Assembly: GCA_943704415.1 (NCBI GenBank)
Contig: CALSCO010001955.1
Coordinates: 1-14,324, forward strand
Origin: Parvularia atlantis
Taxonomy: Eukaryota; Opisthokonta; Rotosphaerida
Direction: 5' to 3'
DNA: 14,324 nt
Positions 8,930 through 14,324 of the stretch are shown here, piece by piece. The notes under the pieces were generated by a model, which was not told where the DNA came from, searched no databases, and saw only the letters and a program-made list of their open reading frames with translations. Both the position numbers and the translations under genes were made by a program. How positions within the stretch are numbered: the stretch's first letter is position 1; the number at the start of each line of letters is the position of its first letter.

Positions 8930-9376
8930 TCATGCATCGACGCCCTCGGTCCCGCTCGCGCTCCCGCTGTACTTGTCGCGCGTGCGCGCACGTTGCTTGG
9001 CCTTGCGCCGCCGCTCACGCTCGGCGAGCACCGCGCGGCGCGAGAGCGGCCCGTTGACGCGCTCGTCCAGCTGCAGCGCGAGCAGGCGCCGCGCCTCCTT
9101 GCGGTTCTGCGTGAGCGAGCGCGTCTTCTGGCACTTGACGACGATGCCCGTGGGCCGGTGTGCGAGCACGACACAGCTCGACGTCTTGTTGATCTTCTGC
9201 CCGCCGTTGCCCGAGCCCTTGACGAACTGCTCGTCCAGCTCGCGCTCGTCGAGCACGATCCTGACGGGCGCGGGCGGCGGCGGTGCTGGTGCTGCTACTG
9301 GTGCTGGTGTTGGGCGTGCGCGTGCGGGCTGGGCGGCGGCGGCCGTGGCGATGCGCCGGATATGCCTCAGCAGCAT
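8930..9376 (-). CDS. Mitochondrial RF-1 domain (GGQ) ribosome-rescue factor, MTRFR/C12orf65-like
   Basis: This is a small single-exon class I release-factor-like protein of 148 residues that lacks codon-recognition domains. Such proteins hydrolyse peptidyl-tRNA on stalled mitochondrial ribosomes. The N-terminus [20 protein letters not shown] is basic, Ala-rich and acid-free, as in mitochondrial targeting peptides, and is followed by a Pro/Ala linker. The catalytic block is [17 protein letters not shown] with an intact GGQ. It continues with [20 protein letters not shown], typical of the family. The C-terminus is a Lys/Arg-rich tail ([18 protein letters not shown]), as in ribosome-rescue members. 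The gene is divergent from the myosin light chain gene (95 bp between start codons) and its stop sits directly beside the tRNA terminator. Confidence 0.9.
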   Translation of the reverse strand: MLLRHIRRIATAAAAQPARARPTPAPVAAPAPPPPAPVRIVLDERELDEQFVKGSGNGGQKINKTSSCVVLAHRPTGIVVKCQKTRSLTQNRKEARRLLALQLDERVNGPLSRRAVLAERERRRKAKQRARTRDKYSGSASGTEGVDA

Positions 9377-9471
9377 GCGATGCGTCCAGCGCTTCTAGAG
9401 CGTTCTGGAACGAGTGAAGGCCTATTTTTTGCGCCGCTGCTTCTCCGAGTCGTCGCGTCGTCTTTTGAGCA
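9377..9471. promoter_or_regulatory. Divergent promoter interval, release-factor-like gene / myosin light chain
   Basis: This is a 95-bp interval between two opposed start codons, so it must carry or overlap both promoters. It contains a short T-run at 9424-9430, and no other clear element is visible. Confidence 0.4.
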
Positions 9472-10284
9472 ATGGTGCGTGCGCGGGCCGGGCCGCGGGC
9501 GTGCGCAGTGGGGAGGCCAGATGGGTCTCGCGCGCGGGCAAGACAGCGAGATGCCGCCGGGGCGTGTCGCGCGCGCGCGCGCTGGGCGGGTTCTTTGTCC
9601 GCCACGTGCCGCACGCATTGACCCTCGCGGCGCCCGTCCCACGCAGGCCGTGCTGTCCGAGGAGGGTGCGCCCCCGCCCGCATCCCCCTTGCCCTCACCG
9701 CCCGCGCCCACTCACGCCACCGCCGCCACCGCCGCCGCCGCAGAGACCAAGGAGGCCTTCAACCTCTTCGACAAGCAGGGCAACGGCACCATCCCGCTCA
9801 AGGACCTGCCCGACCTGCTGCGCGCGGTCGGCCAGAACCCGCTCAAGACCGAGCTCGAGGCGATCATGAACGCGCACGACGCCACCGGCAAGAAGCCCGT
9901 GTCGTACACCGACTACGTCAAGATCCAGAACCGCCCCGACGGCTGGAAGGCCCACGGCACTGAGGAGGAGTTCATCCAGGGCTTCGCCGTCTTCGACCGC
10001 GACGGCAACGGCCTCATCTCGGCCGGCGAGCTGCGCTACGGTGCGCCTAATTGCGCTTTTTCTGCGTGCGCCACGCTCAAGCCTGCACCACCACGTGCGC
10101 AGTCCTCACCAGCCTCGGCGAGAAGCTCAGCGACCGCGAGGTCGACGAGCTCATCCGCGCCGTTGAGACCGACAAGGACGGCATGATCAACTACAGCGGT
10201 GCGTGACGCGTGCCCTTGACTCTGTGCAGCTCACGCGGCGCGTTGCCCGCCACAGACTTCGTCAAGGCCATCATGACCAACTGA
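9472..10284 (+). CDS. Myosin essential light chain (Cdc4/Mlc1-like)
   Basis: This EF-hand light chain binds myosin IQ motifs and supports cytokinesis in fungi. The model is exon 1 9472-9474 (ATG only), 9647-9665, 9744-10040, 10103-10198 and 10256-10284, giving 147 residues. That is close to S. pombe Cdc4 (about 141). The core reads [15 protein letters not shown], then AVGQNP, NRPDGW and [16 protein letters not shown]. It continues with [14 protein letters not shown], spliced across the 10041-10102 intron, and ends VKAIMTN. The [13 protein letters not shown] and NRP motifs favour an essential light chain over calmodulin. The EF3 loop (residues 92-103, [12 protein letters not shown]) has all canonical Ca2+ ligands. 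Exons 2-5 are well supported. The one-codon first exon is inferred from phase, the GTGCGT donor and the acceptor at 9646; that first intron is 172 nt. Confidence 0.88.
9719..9742. repeat. GCC/ACC trinucleotide tract in light-chain intron
   Basis: A run of GCC and ACC triplets forms the 3' end of the second light-chain intron, just before the acceptor at 9743. It replaces the usual pyrimidine-rich tract with C-rich triplets and may vary in length between strains. Confidence 0.6.
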
Positions 10285-10431
10285 GCCGCTCCCCCGCTGT
10301 GCGCGCCCGCGCCCGCTCCCGCCGCCTGTGTGGCCCGCGCTCTACGTCCCCCTCGCTCGCCGTGGTCCCTCCCTCGTTTGTCCCGTGCCTATTGTTGTGT
10401 GCCTTGAGTGCAGAGGCGGAACCACCAGATC

Positions 10432-11584
10432 TCACGAGGGCGCCCAAAGCAGCAGCGCCCGCACCTGCTCGTACACGCCCAGGAACAGCGCCCCACCCAG
10501 GCTGATCCACAGCACGCGCGGCTGCACACCCGCAAACAGCTTGCGCAGGCCCTCCTCGCGGTACACGCGCGCGAACGCGTCCGCAAAGCCGCGGTACGGC
10601 GTCCCGTCGGGGCTCTGCTCGCGCCGCAGTCAGCAAGGCGGGCGTCGCGTGCAAGTGACAAGCAGCAGGTGCGTGCCTGGCGCAGCGTCACGCGCGTCTT
10701 GACGACATCGAGCGGGGTCGTGACGGCCGCGGCGACGCCCCCGGCCACGCACCCGCACAGCGCGCTCTGCCACGCAAGTGGGCTGCTCAGGCCCTGCATC
10801 GCCGCGACGGTCGTCTGGCACGGGCATGTGAGGAGTGCCGCATGCGCGCGTGCGTCCCGCCGGCGCACCTTGAGCTGCTCGTACAGCGGGAACTGGACGC
10901 ACGCGAACGGCACCTGCGCGCCGCGCAGATCAGCCCGCACGCGGGCCGTCGTCTTCGACGCCCAGCGTACCTCGCGCATCAGCGTCGGCCAGTAGGCGAC
11001 GAAGAAGCCGCGCAGGCCGTGCTCGGTGCGCACGTGGGCGATCGCGCTGCCGATCGTCGGCTGCATGTGCGCCTGGCGCAGCTGCTTGACGACGTCGTTG
11101 GGCACGCGCACGAGACACGCGGCCTGCACGGCGCGGCCGCTGTCAGCGCGTCTGCCGCGCCCACCGAGAGCGCACACGCGCCATCTCGCCGGCTGACGCC
11201 GCGACCATGTGCACCGCCGGCGCGTATCTTGCGTCGACATGCCGCGCGAGCCGCGTCTTGAGCTGGTCGTACGTGACAAAGAACAGCGCGGCTAGTGATG
11301 ACGCGAGTGAGCTGAGAGCGCGCACACCACTGCAGCAGCACGGCGCGGCACACACCGGACGGCGCCGAGCCGACAAGCGTCGTGCCGATCCCGGCGTAGA
11401 CGCGCTGCAGCCCGCCGGCGCGCCAGAAGCCCTGGGGCGCCTGCAGGCGCGTTTTGACCGTGTCGAGCGGGAACAGGACGATGTCAACGGCGGCCCCGGC
11501 GGCCGCGCCGGCGAGCAGCGCCGCCGTGAACGCGCTCGGCGTCTTCGTTGGCGTCGTCAGTGGCGTTGATGGGTTCGCCGCCAT
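10432..11584 (-). CDS. PET8: Mitochondrial S-adenosylmethionine carrier (Pet8/SLC25A26 family)
   Basis: This inner-membrane carrier imports S-adenosylmethionine into mitochondria. Exons are 11584-11356, 11291-11182, 11123-10971, 10913-10869, 10793-10677 and 10614-10432, giving 278 residues, close to yeast Pet8 (284). The three carrier repeats show [22 protein letters not shown] and [11 protein letters not shown]. Pet8-type signatures are [26 protein letters not shown], and the C-terminal [20 protein letters not shown]. The intron at 10676-10615 has a GC donor (CAG|GCACGC), which is needed to keep the frame and the VTLRQ block. The second intron either starts at 11181 with GC, giving GEMAACLVRV as in homologues, or at 11175 with GTGCGC, which adds two residues. 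The gene is divergent from Naa10 (113 bp) and convergent with the light chain (147 bp). Confidence 0.9.
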
Positions 11585-11697
11585 GCGCTGTCAGCATTCT
11601 AGACTGTTCTACGCGCACGCATCTGCTGCCCTCACGAGCCAGCAGCTTCACGCCCATCCTCACGCCCCACGCGAGCACCACGCAAGGCAGCGAAACC
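11585..11697. promoter_or_regulatory. Divergent promoter interval, SAM carrier / Naa10
   Basis: This 113-bp interval between opposed start codons presumably serves both genes. No defined motif is recognised. The bases just before the Naa10 ATG (CGAAACC) fit a eukaryotic start context. Confidence 0.4.
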
Positions 11698-12614
11698 ATG
11701 GTCACGATCCGCAACGCGTCCGTGGACGACCTGATGAACATGCAGAACTGCAACCTGCACTGCCTGCCCGAGAACTACGCCATGAAGTACTACTTCTACC
11801 ACGCTCTGACCTGGCCCCAGCTGTCGTACGTGGCCGAGGACCACAAGGGCCGCGTCGTGGGCTACGTCCTGGCCAAGATGGAGGAGGACGCGGTCGAGCC
11901 GCACGGGCACATCACCTCCCTCGCCGTCATGCGCTCGCACCGCCGCCTCGGCCTCGCCAACAAGCTGATGGAGCAGTCGCGTGCGTGCTCGCCTTGCCTG
12001 TGCGCGCGTGCTCACACGTCCATCCCGCATCTGCCGCCCCCATCCCGCCCGGCACCCGCAGAGAAGATGATGGTCGAGGTCTTCAACGCGAGCTACGTCT
12101 CGCTCCACGTGCGCAAGTCCAACCGCGCCGCCCTCTCGCTCTACCGCGACACCCTCGGCTTCAAGTGCGCCGCCCCGCTGCACCGCCCAGATCACGTGCG
12201 CTCACACGTACCGCGCGCGCAGCGTCCACGAGATTGAGGCCAAGTACTACGCCGACGGCGAGGACGCCTACGCCATGCGCAAGCCGCTCGAGCGCTCCGA
12301 GCGCATCAAGGCGATGGACGCGCGCCGCGCCGAGAAGGTCCAGCGCAGCAAGGCGACGCAGGTGCGGCCGTCGGCCACCCCGCGACCGCCCCGCTCACAT
12401 ACCCGTCGCGCAGAATGTCGACCGCGTCAGCTCAGGCGGCGGCGGCAGCCTGCTCGACCAGCTCAAGCAGTCGCGCATCCAGCCGCCGCCCGCAGACGCG
12501 CCCAAGCCACCCACGAGCGCGGCCAGCACGCCGGCAGCGGCATCGTCTGCAAGCACGCCCGCGCCCGCGCCCGCTGGCGACGCGGCCGGCAAGAAGAAGA
12601 AGGCTAAAAAGTGA
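11698..12614 (+). CDS. ARD1: N-alpha-acetyltransferase catalytic subunit Naa10/Ard1 (NatA)
   Basis: This is a GNAT-fold enzyme that acetylates N-termini of nascent proteins in the NatA complex at the ribosome. Exons are 11698-11980, 12062-12164, 12223-12361 and 12414-12614, giving 241 residues. Signatures are [20 protein letters not shown] at the N-terminus, [15 protein letters not shown], and [20 protein letters not shown] with the RRLGLA acetyl-CoA loop. Then come [20 protein letters not shown] and [15 protein letters not shown]. The ATG at 11698 matches the conserved family start. The C-terminal extension is Ser/Pro/Ala-rich and ends in a basic run (GKKKKAKK), as in other Naa10 proteins. 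Introns are 81, 58 and 52 nt with GTGCG donors. The stop codon is 23 bp from that of the opposing SCAI-like gene. Confidence 0.95.
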
Positions 12615-12637
12615 GCGTCCTCATCTAGAGTACAGCG

Positions 12638-14324
12638 CTAAGATGGAGAGGAGGAGAGCGCGTCCAGTATCCCGCGCATGCCCGTCGCCAGTGCCGGCGC
12701 GTTCGTCAGCTCGAGCGGCAGCGGTGGCCACACGGTCGGCCCGTCGTGCCCCAGCAGCCGCAGCGCCGTCGCCAGCATCGCCGTGCGCACGAGCAGCGTC
12801 GCAAGCAGACACGTCGACGACAGCGCGAGCTGCGCCCAGAGCGGCGGCGGATGCTTGGCGGTTGCCGCGGTCACGGCGAGCGCACACAGCCGCGCCATCG
12901 CCGCGTCCTCCGTCTCGGCCGCGACGCGCGCCGCAGCCGCCCGCTCGGCCGCGCCCGGCCGTCGCCGCCCCAGCAGCAGACACGCGCCGTCCAGCGGCTC
13001 GTGCAGGAACGTCGTCAACAGGCGGCCCGCGCGCGCCGTGTCCTGCACGCCCGGAGCGAAGTGCACGGGCGCGGCGATGGCGAGCAACGGCGCGAGTTCC
13101 GGCGGCGCGTCGGCCTTGTTGTTGTTGGTGGTGGCGAGGTCGCTTAGGTGCGCCACAAAGCCGCGCGCGCAGTCGGCGTCCAGCAGCAGCACGCTCGGGC
13201 GGCGCAGGAACGGCACAAAGTCGCTCACGTATAGCCGCTGCGGGTCGGCTGCGGGGTCGTCGCCGCGCAGCACCACGCACGAGCGCCGTCCGTCACTGTC
13301 GCCCGCCAGGTACAGCAGCTGCACGCCGTGCGGGCGCGCCAAATCGCGCACGGCCGCCAGCAGCGTCTCGAGCACCTCGGCCACGGTGTCGGGCGAGCAT
13401 AGCAGGTGCCGATGCACCTCGCCCTCGCCGAGTGCCGCGTCCACGGCCGTCTGCGGCGTCGTCTGCTGCTGCGGCGTCTGCGGCTGCTGTTGCGCTGTCG
13501 CTGTCGCCGGTGCCGCCGGCTCGCCGGAAAAGTTGAGCCTCTTGTGCGGCGTGTCGGCGGGCGCGTCGCTTTTGGCGTTGTCCATCGGGCGGCGGGCCGC
13601 GGCGGACGGCGCGGGCTCGGGCAAGGCGAGGTCCATCAGCTGCGCGGCCTGGTACAGCTCGAACGAGAGCTCGGAGAAGCGCACCTGCCGCGCACGCGTC
13701 AAGCGAACAAGGCCGCGACAGTGTGCACGCGCCTGGTCCGCCGTGGACGACAACAGCACGGCCTCCTCGAGCGCAAGCCTGCGCGGGTGCGTCTCGCGGA
13801 ACCGTGCGGTCGCGTCACGCCAGACGGCCGCGAGCCGCGCCGCGCCGGAGTGGGGCGAGGGCAGGGCGGGCGTGCCGGTAGGGACGGAGGCGAAGGCGGT
13901 CTGCACGCAGCAGCGATCAGCAGCGATCAACGAGCACCGAGAGGCGGCACCTGCAGGAACGTCGTCGCGTCGCCCAGCACGCCCTGCCACTGCGCCTGCT
14001 CGGCGGGGCCGATCGACGCGGCCGCGGTGTGCAGCGCGCGCGTGAGCGAGGCGCGGAGCTGCGCGGCGACGTCGAGGCGTCCGCGCAGGAGGCACACGAC
14101 GACGAAGCGGCCGAGGTAGCGCAGGCGGCGCACGGCGTCGGGCGGCGGCAGGCGCCTGCGGTGGGCGTCGCGTCGATCAGCAAGCAGCGAGCAGCAAGCA
14201 GCACGCAGCAAGCAGCACGCACGCGTCGTCGGCGCCAAAGTAGCCACGCGCGCGGATCATGTCGTAGAAGGCAAAGGCCTCGTCGAGCATCGCACGCTGG
14301 CTGGTGCGGAGGCTGCGCGGGGGG
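12638..14324 (-). CDS. SCAI-family protein, 5' end outside window
   Basis: This is a homologue of SCAI (suppressor of cancer cell invasion), a nuclear cofactor linked in animals to transcription and DNA-break repair. Exons visible on the minus strand are 14324-14223 (partial), 14155-13951 and 13900-12638. The start of the protein is off the right edge. Family hallmarks are AMLDEAFAFYDMIRARGYFG near the N-terminus, RYLGRFVVVCLL, and RFSELSFELYQAAQLMDLA. Then come LYVSDFVPFLRRPSVLLLDA, PVHFAPGVQDTARAGRLLTT and FLHEP. A Gln/Pro/Thr-rich insertion (AQQQPQTPQQQTTPQT) breaks the middle. The C-terminal half is one long exon. Assignment rests on recalled motif order, so it is less certain than for the neighbours. 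Confidence 0.72.
13901..13930. repeat. Short tandem repeat inside SCAI-like gene intron
   Basis: CAGCGATCA occurs twice in tandem (10-bp period, 13911-13930) and fills much of the 50-nt intron (13901-13950). It resembles the CAG/GATC repeats in the neighbouring intron. Confidence 0.6.
14176..14220. repeat. AGCA-rich short repeat inside SCAI-like gene intron
   Basis: Repeated AGCA/AGCAGC units (plus strand: AGCAAGCAGCGAGCAGCAAG and onward) occupy most of the 67-nt intron 14156-14222. They begin next to a GATCAG that could include the branch point on the minus strand (CTGATC). Confidence 0.65.

Noticed and set aside
8912-10186. 424-codon plus-strand open frame covering the tRNA 3' flank and the light chain
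   Set aside because: Only its end (from 9744) is a real exon. The rest is antisense to the release-factor-like gene or intronic, and it reads through the 10041 donor into an intron.
9472-10284. Calmodulin as the identity of the EF-hand gene
   Set aside because: The second hand is degenerate and the [14 protein letters not shown] and NRPDGW motifs match essential light chains of the Cdc4/Mlc1 type better.
12415-13536. 373-codon plus-strand open frame
   Set aside because: It is out of frame with Naa10 over 12415-12614 and antisense to the SCAI-like gene beyond. Its composition is Arg/Ala/Pro shadow sequence.
13901-14222. CRISPR-like array in the CAG/GATC repeats
   Set aside because: Units are too short and irregular, there are no spacers, and both stretches are introns of a eukaryotic gene.

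Overview
The window is a compact, very GC-rich piece of a eukaryotic nuclear genome, most likely a fungus and probably a basidiomycete yeast. Three things point there. Nearly every gene is split by short introns, mostly 40-83 nt, with GT...AG ends. There is an intron-bearing tRNA-Leu with RNA polymerase III boxes and a T-run terminator. The gene set is fungal-type: a Cdc4-like myosin light chain, a Pet8-like SAM carrier, a Ymd8/SLC35C2-like transporter and Naa10. A Malassezia-like or other Ustilaginomycotina genome would fit the compactness and the GTGCG splice donors, but that placement is inference.

Layout, left to right. (1) 1-2233, minus: a Mutator-like (MULE) transposase with a FAR1-like N-terminal domain, a complete DDE triad and a SWIM zinc finger, cut by the left edge. 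(2) 2234-2883: the longest gene-free stretch, with short repeats; a MULE terminus may lie here. (3) 2884-3558, plus: an intronless gene with a DUF4258-like domain that seems duplicated in tandem. (4) 3628-6909, minus: a 13-exon gene for a RING / B-box / coiled-coil protein with TRIM-like architecture. (5) 6951-8700, plus: an SLC35C2/Ymd8-type transporter, divergent from (4) with only 41 bp between start codons. (6) 8802-8909: tRNA-Leu(CAA). (7) 8930-9376, minus: a mitochondrial RF-1-domain (GGQ) factor. (8) 9472-10284, plus: myosin essential light chain. (9) 10432-11584, minus: mitochondrial S-adenosylmethionine carrier. (10) 11698-12614, plus: Naa10/Ard1. (11) 12638-14324, minus: a SCAI-family protein whose 5' end lies beyond the right edge.

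The genes are mostly unrelated housekeeping functions packed head-to-head and tail-to-tail. The exon models were built by hand. For each gene that is complete in the window, exon lengths and phases sum to an intact reading frame. The most notable signals are recurrent GC-AG introns with the same internal donor pattern as the GT introns, the tandem DUF4258-like protein, the TRIM-like protein outside animals, and an apparently intact MULE transposase. No CRISPR, viral or bacterial operon structure was seen.
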